Source of the DNA: Nereocystis luetkeana
Lineage: Eukaryota; Sar; Phaeophyceae; Laminariales; Laminariaceae
Direction of reading: 5' to 3'
Assembly (NCBI GenBank): GCA_031213475.1
Contig: JARUPZ010000036.1
Span: 1,674,001 to 1,738,000 of the forward strand
DNA length: 64,000 bases
Shown here: one piece after another, positions 1 to 11,400 of the stretch
Layout: every line of letters starts with the position of its first letter
How positions within the stretch are numbered: the first letter of the stretch is position 1
Translations under genes and position numbers: made by a program
Notes under the pieces: generated by a model
Database searches by the model: none
What the model was told of the DNA's origin: nothing
What the model saw: the letters and a program-made list of their open reading frames with translations, nothing else

Positions 1-28
1 GCCAAGGCGCGTAGACAATATGCGCGAT

Positions 29-165
29 GATACGGGACGAGCCGGGACGGGACAAGACCGGCCGAGACGGGACGAGACCGGAGGGGATGGGATGGAATGG
101 GATGGGATGGAATGGCATGAGATGGGATGGGATGGGATGGGATGGGATGGGGTGAGACGGAATAC
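29..165. repeat. GGGAC/GGGAT pentamer array
   Basis: Degenerate pentamer array. The first part is built on GGGAC/GAGAC units and turns into GGGAT/GGAAT units from about position 88. It is open in several frames, but the translation is only Met-Gly-Trp-Asp repeats, so it is treated as a microsatellite and not as coding. Confidence 0.85.
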
Positions 166-1090
166 AGGAGGCGGGACGGAGGCTTTTTCTACGTCTCGTA
201 TAGCTCGCGGAGTTTCCTTGGAGTATTTTAGCCTGCCCGTTCTTTTACCGCAAGAGATAGGTGGGGGGAAGAGGCGGGGGTGTGTGTGACAGGGAGGCTC
301 TCGTATCAGTGTCGTAGGTGGGCCTGTTTATCCGTCGGTCTTTCCGCTGTTCATCCGTCGGTTTCTTTTTCGGGCGCAGGAGAAAGGAGGAGAATGGGGG
401 GGGAGGGCGGTGACGTGTGCTTGGTTTAGAAACTCATCGCACGCCGGATGGGGTTACTTTGGTTTAGGGTAGAATGGATGGGCGGAGAGTAAGAGGTTTG
501 GTCGCGCTGCTGGGGTAGAGTAGGGCAGGGTAGGGGGGGGGGTAAGGAGCTTTCCCGGTATTGACAGGACGCATTCCAGTCTTGACCTTTGTTTTCCTGG
601 GGGGAAAGGACGTACCATGGTTGTATAGCGGCTTTGGCGAGGGGGGTTGGGGGGTATATAGTGTAGGGAAGGCCGAGGTCGGAGATGGATTTCGGAAAGA
701 GTCCGGAACTGTCTCTAGGGCCGGTACGTTCGCTGCAGCTGTTCCTCGTTTGGTTTTCAGAGATTTGGCGATGCGAAATGTGTTTTGCGTGTTAGTATAC
801 ATCTGGGATGTAATGATATAATGATGGTAGAGGGAGACTCGAGGGGCGAGGGGGGGATTTACATGTGTTGTGGACCTGATGGAGACCTCCTAAAGCTTGG
901 GAGGCGGGGAGAGGGAGGGGCTGAGCGTGAGGCCGACACGAAGGTAAAGGCGTGGTGGATTTTCCCTGCGTTTTTTTTTTTTTTGCCATTGTTGTTATTT
1001 CCTTCTTTGCGATCCTGGTATTTGCCAATTTGCGGTCGTGCTGTTAATGGGAGGATGAGGAGGAGGAGGGGAGAAAAGACGCTGTGAGTA

Positions 1091-1330
1091 GGGGTTTCAA
1101 TGCGAATAGGGAAGCTTTTCCCCCAGCGCGTTTCGTTGTGCACCGGGGCTTTTGACGACTTTCGAAGCATCGTGCGTGCGGGTTTCGATGCGAATAGGGA
1201 AGATTTTTGAGCGACGCGTTGGTATGTTCGCCGCGGCTTGACGCTTTTCTAACCATCGCGAGAGATTGCGGGTTACGATGTGAATAGGGAGGCGTTTGGA
1301 GCTGGGCGCCGTGGCCGAACGCTGTGCTAA
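1091..1330. repeat. three-copy ~90-bp tandem repeat
   Basis: The core GGGTTTCGATGCGAATAGGG recurs with small changes at about 1091, 1180 and 1271, a period of about 90 bp. Each copy also keeps a GACGCTTTT-like block and a block near AGCATCG. Copies are clearly diverged, so the array is old. Confidence 0.8.
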
Positions 1331-1869
1331 GCATCGAGGAAGGCAGTAGTGAGACGGTGCTATGACGCGTGGTCGGAAGGGTATGTGTATGCTACGGTGG
1401 CGTTCCCACACTTATCTCCAAGTAATTGCAGACAACGACATCGTTTCATGGTATTAGCCGGGTTTTTTTAGGATATTTCGTGGCATTATTTCATTTATTT
1501 TCGTGGTTTCGGTGGTCTCGTTCGGAGTAGCGGTCGCAGGTAACTAATCGGCAAGCTTTCTGCGGTTTGCAACGCGCGTTGGCACGGTTTTATCGGCCAA
1601 GTTGATGGGGTTTTGTATTGGGTAGGTGCGTTTCGGCAGGGGGGTTGGGGTCTGCTGCCCAGTGAAACAGTCCAGGTCGACACCACATTTCTTGGACTCT
1701 CGCACGTTTATGTTTGTGTTTTGCGTGTGTATGCGCAATCACGCGTGCCGTTATTTTCATGCCACAAAATAATAGCGGCAAGCGAACGAGATCGATGGGT
1801 AGATTGCTGAGTTTGTGTAGGCCAGGCTACGACTACGCCAAGAAAGAGAAGAACGAGAGAAAGAGGGGT

Positions 1870-1953
1870 GATTGGTCCAAAGCGAGACGGGTGGTTTCAA
1901 GAATGCCAGCTGATTGGTCAAAGCGAAACGGGTGGTTTTAAGAATGCCAGCTG
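1870..1953. repeat. two-copy 42-bp tandem repeat
   Basis: GATTGGTCCAAAGCGAGACG... at 1870 is followed directly by GATTGGTCAAAGCGAAACG... at 1912. Both copies run through GGGTGGTTT and end in AAGAATGCCAGCTG, with few mismatches. Confidence 0.85.
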
Positions 1954-2582
1954 AAAAGGCACGGGGGGTTAGCGCAAAGACGGTGTGTGTTTTCTTGCTC
2001 GTAGCCTGTTTTGGTATTTCGGTGTCCCCGCAATATTACGTACGTAATGCCCCCGACATACGTGCTACCCTTTTTTCTCGTCCGAACTTGCTTCTTTGTT
2101 ACATCTAGAGTTTCGATGCTTACATTCTTGAATTAGATTTTCACTTTTTACGCTTTTATCTGTTTTTAGCAGTAACACCCCCTCCCCCCCCCTCTCCCGA
2201 TGCGTAGTCAATGTTCGAATCACAAAGAGTGATCAACAACAACTGAGTACCCCCCCTTCCCCCCCCCCCCGTTTGCTTCCCACTTTTCCGTGTTCGCTGG
2301 TTCGGCGCCCACCCTTCCCCTTGGTCGAATAATATTGGCGATAAGTCGTAGCGTTTGCCCTGGGGTGGGTGGTTACCGGTCGGTCGTTACCTTAATTTCG
2401 TACCTACGTCGTCCACTTCTTGCGTAGCTTTTAGCGGTACGGCCGCCTCCTCACAGCACGCATGTACGTACGTGTTGCGTTTCGTGTTGTGTTTAAAAAG
2501 AGGGAGGAGAGAGAGAGAGAGATATTTATAAAAATACGAAGTATGGTGCTAGTGTTAAACCAGGACGACCAGGAAATAATTG

Positions 2583-2690
2583 CTTTGCCCCCCCCCCCCT
2601 CCCGTCCTCCGGTCTCGGAAGGGATGCTTGTTTAATGGTCAAATAAGTTGAGGTAAGAAACAAAGAATGAGTACCCCCCCCCCAACCCCC
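2583..2690 (-). repeat. G-tract repeat family 2 (fragment)
   Basis: Read on the minus strand, a G run is followed by TACTCATTCTTTG..., then a block like CTTACCTCAACTTATTTGACCATTAAAC, then CATCCCTTCCGAGACCGGAG. The same order of blocks (TTGCTTGCCTTAGTCATTTGACC then CGCATCCCTTTCGAGACGG) occurs at 22460-22530, 32690-32765, 40895-41010 and 42640-42735. The family is short and always lies next to a G/C homopolymer. Confidence 0.6.
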
Positions 2691-5188
2691 CACACATCCG
2701 GCATGTTCCGTGATGATTTCATCTACGGCACTTTTGTTTGTCGGACTGGTCGGTTGGGGGGAGGGTCGATGTTTGGTTGGACGGAGGGAATTAACGGCAA
2801 CATCTTGCCACGCGCGAATGGACGGCGGTCGCCGTGATGTTCGGGTTTTCGGTTTGCAGTTATTACGAAAAATTGCTTGCTGTACGCACGTCAAGAGAAA
2901 TTAACTGACGACAGACAATCAATTTTAAAGAGGAGAGTCTTTTTTTCTTTTCTTTTTCTGGCCCGCCGTCCCGTGGGCCCCCATGGCAGGCGTTTCGCAT
3001 TAATCCTATCCAGCTCCTGCGTGTGTGTTGTGTTTTTTGGGGGCGTCCCAGTGGAAAACTGCTGAGGCGTTCACGCACTACTAGCTGGGCGTGTAACGGG
3101 CGGTAAACTGTTGGAGGAAATTTGCGAAGTGGGGGCGTGGGGGTGTCAGGTTTTTGCTTGAAGAGGAAAAGAGGGATTGGCCTGCTGTTTCTCTGCTGGG
3201 GTAGACGGGGTTGTTGTTTCCGTTGTTTCCGTCGTATTAGGTTGGGATGTATGGGGGGGGGGGGGTTCGTTTCGAGAGTTTTTTTTTTGTAACTTCTTTC
3301 GAGACTTTGCTCTCTGTGCAGATGTGATGTTTTGTTTTTCGCTGCTCCGCTGTGAATCGCGTGGTTTAGGGTTATTTCGTTGACATATTCGAGACCCGCG
3401 ATAATAGCGTCTTTTTGGGCTTCGGGTAATTTTTTACCGACAGCACGCTTTGTAACCTGCAGCCCAATCTCTCGTCGTGCATCCATCCATCCATCACTGT
3501 TTCTTACTTTTTTATGTGTCGGCGTACGGTCGATTCTCGTAGAGTTATTAATGGAGCTTTACGTAGTATACAGCAAGTACCAGACGTGGGTTTTTATGAT
3601 TTATATATGTGCAGGTGACGCCGTTTTTTCCGTGTTTTGAGAAAAACGGAAACTCAGAAAAAAGAACGTATTTTCGTTTTTGAAAAAACATTCTTGCATT
3701 TTTTTTTTCTTTAATTATATACCCTGGTATATTTTTGCGCGTCAGTTGTGGATTCAACCGATTGTCAAGTAAGCGAGCGAGTGTTTGACACCCAACTTTG
3801 CAAGCTGCGTTTTGCAAAGATCAACACGACAGAGAACACCTCAGATGCGAGCTGGAGAATTCCGTGAAGTCTTCTTGTCAAGCAGCGTGCTGTGATACTT
3901 CGTACCAGTATATTTTTTGCATCCTTCCTGCTGACTGCTGACTGCCGGCGTCCATTTCGTCGCTCGGGATTTACGTCTTCTCCTCCTGTCGTTCGTTACA
4001 CGCGGCGGTGTCTTTGTGATGTGGATCGGCAAGTTCCACGTGATCTATATAGGCCCATCGATGGCATTCCATCCGAAATGTAACACGAGACAAATAATGT
4101 GACGTTGCGCCTCTCGCTCCACCTTCATAACAACCATTCGCTCTACCAAAAGTAATCCTCACACGACACATCACTGCGGCGATATTCTCAGTTACCACTC
4201 GATACTTTGACTCCCCTCTCAAGGAAAACTCAACTCCTCGCAAAAGTCTGGTCCCAAACACAAGCCACACAGATACGTGAGAAGAGGCTTTGCTCGTTGC
4301 GTTCTTCCTACATGACATGCTCTCCTAATTGCCTGTCGTGGTCGTTGCGATCCACGAAAACAATGGTGCCAAGCCCCCACCACCGCGACTGCAACTTCTC
4401 CTGCGTACAATTGCGGGGGCTTCACCGGCGTGTTGCGTGCGATTACCGGGTTCTTCGGCGTGTGAGGCTGGTTTGGCACGTGTCATATCTCATTTTTATG
4501 TCGAACTAATCCGCCCACAAACCCACTGGCGTTCCGAACCGCTGTTCTATTTATAGCGGTAAGACCGCTAGCGGGGCCGGTAGACGTGTATACCCACACC
4601 ACCGACGTCCCGATGCTCGCTCAAGCTTCAGGTTGTGTTTGCTTACCACCGGCCCATGCCATGCTGGAACGCTGTGAAGCGAAAATCCAAACCCGTCTAT
4701 TCACCCAAAGCACCCACACCCACCGCCACCGCGCCTCTTCCATCGCAAGAGCCGTCGCCAGGATTGCTGTGTTCGCCGCAGTCGCTCGCTGCAACCGGCA
4801 CGACTCTCCCACTCCCTCTTTGATGGCGTGCTCACTATCATCCCCAAGTGGGTGGCGTTGGAAGTAACGCGGTCAAATTTGACACACAGCGGCAAATATT
4901 TTTGCACGTAGAAGTAAATGTCGTGAGATTAATTAGATTTGATTTGTTTATACGAAGTACTTCCTCCGACACAGAAGTAGTACTGTCGGATATGTTCACA
5001 CCGGCCCTTAACCGTGTCTGATGCCTTTGGCGATGATATTTCTGAAATCTTCGTCAAGTTTTGAGTTGAAATCCCGTTTTTTTCTTTTTTGCGCAGCCTC
5101 CTACATGGACCAGCGGCCGAAAAAAAAAACAGTAGACCGAAAAAGGGCCGTGTTTCGCCCCTTATCCAGGGGTAAAAAAAACACCGGA

Positions 5189-5278
5189 AAATAACAATAA
5201 TAATAATAATAATAATAATAATAGTAATAATAATAATAGTAGTAATAGTAATAATAGTAATAATACCACTACTAATAA

Positions 5279-5310
<32 letters not shown>

Positions 5311-5327
5311 GTAATAATAATAATAAT

Positions 5328-5419
<92 letters not shown>
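5189..5419. repeat. (TAA)n / (TAG)n microsatellite
   Basis: More than 200 bp of almost pure TAA/TAG/TAC triplets, interrupted mainly in the first half. The minus strand is open through it as poly-Leu/poly-Val, which is an artefact of the repeat. Confidence 0.95.
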
Positions 5420-6227
5420 GTAGTCCTCGTTGTCACTGGACGCTAGGTAGTTCCACGCACCGCTGAAGGCTCCAGCGTCATATTTTACCACCCTTTCCAA
5501 CTTCCCGGCCCTCTGCCGTGCCGATAACCCGGTATGCTCCATACGGAAGTCGTTTTGTAGACCTTAAAACATCCTCAAAAAAAAAATCAAAATTATTGGC
5601 CAAGACAGGGAGGGGTATTTTTACCCACATATTCTCAACAATAATAGCAACCCGGATTTTGTTTTTGTTAACGAGCATATTTATGCCTGTATCTTTGCAA
5701 AGTACTTAACTATGCTCGCGGCATTGTGTACACTGTGCCCCCTAACCGACTTTACTTATGTGTCGGAGGAAGTACCCGTCTGCCGGAGGATAATAAAAAA
5801 AGAGAAAAAGCTTTGGTTTGTCAGAGGGACATCCTGCTGGACCCTTCACCCTCGCTATCACTGCGACTGGTGGCTGTTCTGTACTCGGGTGCTCTTCAGA
5901 GACGGTACTTTTTTTGGTGCCGAAGGTGGTCCCTAGCGTTCGAGCCGCCGCCGCCGCTACATCACCACCACATCTCCGCCCCAAAGGTGCATGCTTTCGG
6001 GAGACGCCTCCTAAGGCCTCGCCCGTTTGCGAGTTTTCCCAGACACGCCGACCCATGTACTGGATCATCAATGCAATGACCCTCCGCCGCCATCACCGCC
6101 GCCAACACAACAACCGCCGCCGTCACCGCCTTATCCGCCATCAACGTCGACGCAGCTGCTGGCGGCAGAGACCCCGCGGGAGTTCGGTGCCCACCACATT
6201 ATTGTGTGTTTTTCGAGCTACTGCCCA

Positions 6228-6357
6228 TGGAAGCTTCTACCAATTCCCATTGATTCCTCCAGGGAAGCTCCCACCAACTTCCACGGAAATAGATTTACTT
6301 CCATGGAAGATTCAACGAACTTTCATGGAAGTTGGTGGAAGCTTCCACAGAAGTAGA
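6228..6357. repeat. TTCCATGGAAG palindrome cluster
   Basis: Short degenerate repeats built around the palindrome TTCCATGGAA (for example CTTCCATGGAAG near 6300), spaced by CCACCAACTT-like linkers. It resembles, on a small scale, the CCCATGGG block at 52.8-54.1 kb. Confidence 0.6.
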
Positions 6358-6661
6358 CTCGAAACCGAAACAATGAGGAAGACCGGAAATTCGGGGCACG
6401 GGTAGGCCTTGAAAACGCCGTCCCTTGTCGCTACGCCCAGCGCCACCAACATCCACCACGATCGGGCAACGACTTGAACCAGACCAACCGAACCGCGGCG
6501 TGTGGGCATCGATAACCTGAGCGACCCGTAAAAATCTACATCCGCGGGTGGAGGAACCCACTGCTTCCACCTCGATTGCCACGGCAGCTTTTTCTGCGTG
6601 AGGGGCCGGCCGCCATTAGTCCATCGTGCTGAGCGCTCAACGATACTCGCCGAAGCCGGCC

Positions 6662-7013
6662 GGTCGCCCCGGTGGTTCAAGTGGTTAACCTCGAATTCTA
6701 CTTGTGTTTGGGTCCTGGGTTCGAGCCCCAGGTGGGTCGGACATTTGACTTTATTTGCAAAGATAAAAATCAAAAGGATTCAATTGTTGAGAGCGCCTTG
6801 CAGCGTGGGTAGGCACAATTCGATGCGAGTCGACGAGGGAAGAAAGGGCTAAAATCTTCTCGCGATAAAAATGAAGGCACGTACCGTAGCGGGAAGGGGG
6901 GAGAAGAGCCTGCTATGTGACCCCGGATCTGAGTTACGAGTTGGAAGGAGAGAGAGAAGAAGATGTGCGAAGATAATGAATGGGATGAGAAAAAAAAAAG
7001 AAAAAAAAAAAAG
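6662..7013 (+). mobile_element. tRNA-derived SINE, family 1, copy 1
   Basis: The head has RNA polymerase III-type internal promoter boxes: an A-box-like GGTTCAAGTGGTTAACC at about 6674-6690 and a perfect B box GGTTCGAGCCC at 6718-6728, inside a short T-arm-like stem. A body of about 250 bp follows and the element ends in an A-rich tail (about 6989-7012). A second copy at 20623-20958 matches from head to tail, which fixes both ends. Polymerase III heads with A tails are the hallmark of SINEs mobilised by LINE enzymes. No matching LINE was identified here. Confidence 0.85.
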
Positions 7014-7047
7014 TAGGCATGATCTGTACCAGGTAGGTCACACCCCG

Positions 7048-7139
7048 AATTGTGTTTTTAGTAGAGATACACCTTAATCACTACGCTAACAGTCAGCGCC
7101 GACTTATAGCGCGGTGGTTAGGGTGTATCTCTAATAAAA
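7048..7139. repeat. imperfect hairpin with ~33-bp arms
   Basis: Left arm TTTTTAGTAGAGATACACC...CACTACGCTA and right arm TAGCGCGGTGGTTAGGGTG...TCTCTAATAAAAC are near-perfect inverted repeats around a loop of about 16 nt. The right arm contains an A-box-like TAGCGCGGTGGTTAGGG, so each arm may be half of a tRNA-like head. No B box was found downstream. Confidence 0.7.
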
Positions 7140-8404
7140 CGAGTCTGTGCGTAGCGATGAGGTTGTTTCGACGGCAGGTCGGTAAAGCGCACCAGGCGCG
7201 GAAAAATCCTTAGCCCGCAACGAAAGCTACGGACGGATAGAAGGCGCCCTGCTTGTAACGAACGTCAATTTAGCGTCGGGGCGCACTCACTCCCTTATTA
7301 TTGTGCTGCCACCATTTGGCACAGGCTAGCGTTGGCTACTACATGGGGTTTAGTACGGCATCCCACCCTTAGCCCCGTTTCTTAGGTTAAAGTTATTGCT
7401 TATGGCGAGAAAACGAGCCTCAATTCCCCGCGACTGAAGTTCCTAGAAGAAGTGCGCGGGCGCTCTGAATATTCCGAGACGCTCATGCCGTTGCTGACGG
7501 CGCACGCGCTGCAGCATGTAGCTCTCTCCGCAGTGCAGCTACGATATAACCCAGGTAATGACATACTTAGAGAAGAACGCCTTGTGACCATGAAGAGATA
7601 ATCACAACATCAAGGATGTAAGTACGCTTTTGTGTCGTTTTTTGGTTGGATCGTGTTGCGGCCGGCACATCTGCCCCCTTATGTTGAAACCCGCGTCTCA
7701 TATGTATGTATGGATACTGCCGCTATACCAGGGGTATATATTAATACGTACCAGGGTAGCGTGAGAGGAATTTTGGCTTATTCCACGCATGCAGGACTCG
7801 GCACGAGTGCGCGCAATCACAAGCATGTTTCGCTTCGGGCTTTCGGTGTGCACATGAGTATAATTAGACTCAACGCTTCGTTGGGGTGCCACTCAAGAGC
7901 AGTTTACAGGGGGTAGTGCAACACCTTGCCTTTTCTCCGAACTCAAGTCGTTCGCGCCGTGTCAAGATCGAACCCCGGTCCGACCTACCCAGTACCCACA
8001 CCAAGCTAATGAAACTATCAAACTGCACCGGAGAGCGGCGGAGAACGTTGGAGAGCGGAAAGTACGGAGGAGCCGGAGGAGCAACGAGCTATTGCTAGTG
8101 CTGCAATACATCTAACACGATAGACAGAGGGCCAGTCTGAAACCCCGCTACTTTCCCACTTCCTCTATGACACGCCTACACCACCTCTCTCCTTTGCCGA
8201 GCAGCGCCTGCTGGAAGAACTCAGCGCCACTGCCTGTTATACGCGACGATGGCAGCCGACTGTAGACAGACTGCTTCGGCGATAACTTGCTGCGCATTTT
8301 CGTTGCTCCTATGCAACGCGAGACTATTGGACTACGGACTCGATATTAAACGCTCCTTTACCCCGTGGCACATCGCGAAGAAGAGGAGAAAAATAAAGCA
8401 ATTT

Positions 8405-8442
8405 TTAACTGTCAGCGCCGCTCGCCCTTGATTTTCGGCTCC
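8405..8442 (-). CDS. possible terminal exon
   Basis: After acceptor TTTGCCTAG, two bases complete a Trp codon and 11 residues follow before TAA. Phase agrees with the preceding donor. Related proteins usually end with a W-x-W-like segment longer than this, so the true 3' end could lie elsewhere. Confidence 0.35.
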
Positions 8443-11400
8443 CTAGGCAAACCCACCGCCACCAGCGCTACGTAGCCTCTATCTTCAGGGAAGATTGGTT
8501 CCACGACCAAGGCTTACAGGGGTCGGTAGGCATGAGATGCTGGATCATCTTCACCTCTCCCGGGAGCAGCAGCACCTGCAGCCGAACGCCGAACATCACG
8601 CCAAAATTTCACGTGTGCAGAAAAAACGTTCATGCCAAAAGACAAGTACTCTGTCAAGTGTATCTAGTCTGTACTAGGTATGGTTCATATGTTTGTGTGC
8701 AAGAGGAAGGAAAAGGTTACATGCGATGGGGGGAAACGTATATGCAAGTTTTTCTTTCGTTGTGGGGCCATCCATGCGTTGGAGATTGGGGTTGGCATGT
8801 GGCCTATGTACAGGCAAGAATGTGATCGGCGGGGGCGCCGAGAAATCGCTATGTCAGCGACATCAACAAGCAAGCAAACAAATGCTACCAAGCTAGGAGA
8901 GGGTTACCACGCACCCGTTACAACGCAGCATGTAGACCCGCAGCAGCACAGCAAGCGCTCTCGACCATGACAGGGTGTGAGAGGCGTTTAACCCCTCTGG
9001 GTCGGCACTCCCGGTTCGGGGACAAGCCAGTTAGAGTCAGAGTCAGATGTATGTTTGAGGGACAGTACAGGACTTTAAGGGTTGAGAGGCAGACAAACGT
9101 GCATTGTTGCTGTGATGCTATTGTAAGAAAGGTGATCCGCATACCGGAGGAGGATACTTCGTACATCAAAGCGGTATACGAATCAGTCATCGCACACACC
9201 AGACCCTCGGTATCCGTCATACCCCTCAAGATCCGTGTCCACCTGAGAAACCCGGGGATGTACCCCGGATGTCCCCTGCCGACCACAGCGCATGAGAACC
9301 GGTCCTACATACACTCCGTTCACATGTTTTGTCCATTTTACTTATGTCGCCCAAACCGTACACACCTCTCGAGACAGTCCTTTCGACCCCGGCAGGGCGG
9401 AAGCATTGACGCTCCCCGCACAATCCAGAACCGCCTTGATCGCGAACCCTCGAGTGGGAACAAGGCTCTCCACCACGAACGTGACGGCTTTCTCGCCTCC
9501 CCTCGGACCCGGTCTCACGTGGAGACAAGCCTTCCCCGTTGCAGCATTGACGCCTTTGCCGCTGTCGACCGTGTTGGGTGCCAGACGGCCACCACCACCG
9601 CTGACGCGGCCCTTGGAGGCGGAGTTTATGTCTTCCGCGGGGCTTACCGGTGCCCCCTCGGCCTCCGCCCCAGCGTCCCTCCGCTTGTCCTTCAACAACG
9701 GCAGCGCCACGTCGTGCTCCGATCGGGAGCTACCATCACCGTCGCCCTCGCCAGTAGCGCCACTGTTCTTGGCATTGTTGGCTGTGCCGCACTTGTTGCT
9801 GGCAGAGATTCCTTCGACGACATCGCAGTGCCCGCTATCGCCTCCTGCCAACTTCCCCCCTGTTTGAGGTCCAGATTGGATCGAACCCCAGCGCTTGACG
9901 GGAAGGGTGAGAGCTAACTCCAGCAGGTCCGGGTCAGGTGGCTAGGGCAGAAGGGCAGGGACGTTTGGAGCAGGAGGGGGGGGGGGTGTTCATGCCATGC
10001 ATGGCCGTAGTCGTGTGATCATCGACCCTCGTAACCGTACAATGCCGGGTCGGAGCACATTGGGTTTCCACCGACCAGGTAGGCATTGCTTGCACCAAGC
10101 GTGGAGCGCCGTGGGGTCGCACGAAGGGTGAGCGGCATCCTACTAAGAACCGCTTGTGAGGTGTACGAAAAAAAAATTGAGGTCGATATCCCGGAGAAGA
10201 CCTGTCCTTGTACATATCTAGAAGTACGCGCTACACAAAGTATGCGGTGCGAAATCAACCTGATCCAAAGGCGGTGCAAAATCAACCAATGATCGTTTTA
10301 ACATATTACATGTAGATGATTTGTTAAAGCGTAATATCTGACATACCGTTGGAGGCGGCGGAAAAAATCAGTAAGGCATTCCGCCAGGCGCGTAATGTTG
10401 GGCAACATGTACGTGCAGTATCAACGACGCGGGCTTGCCTTGTGGGGGCAACACTTAATTTTCATGGGCCCCGTACAGAAGTACTATTAATAGTACTAAG
10501 TGCTATTACTACTAGCAGTACTATTAGTGCTATTGGCACTATTACTACTAACAGCACTGTTGGTGCTATTTGTGCTATGTGTACCATTAACGCTGTACGT
10601 GCTGTTATCGTTGTCAGCACCAAGATCTGATTTAACGCAATTGAAAAAATCCCAAGGCCTACGTATATTTAACAACGAAAAGTGTTGGAAAAAACAAAAT
10701 GGGATTCCGACGATAACACCGGGTACCTCCTCAGGTAAGGCGCCCACCCTCCATCAGTCAAAACTAGTTTGTCCAAAAAAGTGCTCGTACCCCTGTCGTA
10801 GAATACCTTCAACCATTGTGCTGCACTATTATTACGGGGGGCCATATTAAATACCTAGGACCTACTGCACACACAAGAACCTATATATGTCGCTATTTTA
10901 CCAACAATCTTTGGTACGGTACTATTTACTATGGTCCCCGTAAATAAGAACGGCAGCCCCGTTTCGGGGATGAACCACTCCAATTCCGAACATTTTGTCC
11001 CCAAAACGGGACTGCAGTCCCAAAAAGGTTGATAGAAAGGATCGATCACCGGAAAGAAGGTCATCGAATACACTCACTGCCTGCGCTATAAACTCGAAGG
11101 GACACGTACTGTACTATCGAAGGTGAGCGGAACGAGGGGTATGTTTTGTCAGATACGGCGGTGAATCCGGACGCCCGTCGGCATCTACCGCGGGCGCACC
11201 CAAAAAAGCGGGGATATAGATGGCGTGCGCTGCTTCCGGTATGAAGGGGTTTTCTATCAGGGGTAGTTTTTTTCCCGCTAAGACAGACCCTATGAGGCAT
11301 GCGTTGGGTACCTACTGTAGGCCATCGGGTTTGCACTTTCATGCTTTCTCAAGGTCGGGTTGCGGGTGAACCTTATGGAGCTCTGTGGCCATCAGGGGAC

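Larger units (their letters stand above)
300..8404. other. gene-poor repeat-rich stretch
   Basis: No coding exon with good codon content and clean splice borders is convincing here. The stretch holds the tandem arrays, (TAA)n block, SINE and hairpin listed separately, plus many G, C and A homopolymers. A minus-strand open frame at 2863-3486 begins after a plausible acceptor (TGCAG at about 3459) and another lies at 5742-6071. Neither has a recognisable domain or a clear donor, so a small minus-strand gene cannot be excluded. The 3' end of the calpain-like gene lies just beyond the right edge. Confidence 0.5.

Noticed and set aside
2863-3486. Minus-strand frame starting after a possible acceptor (KRAVGKKLPEAQKDAIIAGL)
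   Set aside because: The first 40 codons look protein-like, but codon use is unlike the other exons, no donor is clear, and no family was recognised; kept only as a note in the gene-poor entry.
5162-5542. Minus-strand poly-Leu/Val open frame
   Set aside because: Product of reading through the (TAA)n microsatellite.
8967-9917. Plus-strand open frame of 316 codons
   Set aside because: Its right half is antisense to the calpain-like exon 9366-9941, which has matching splice sites and family motifs; the plus-strand translation has no known domain.
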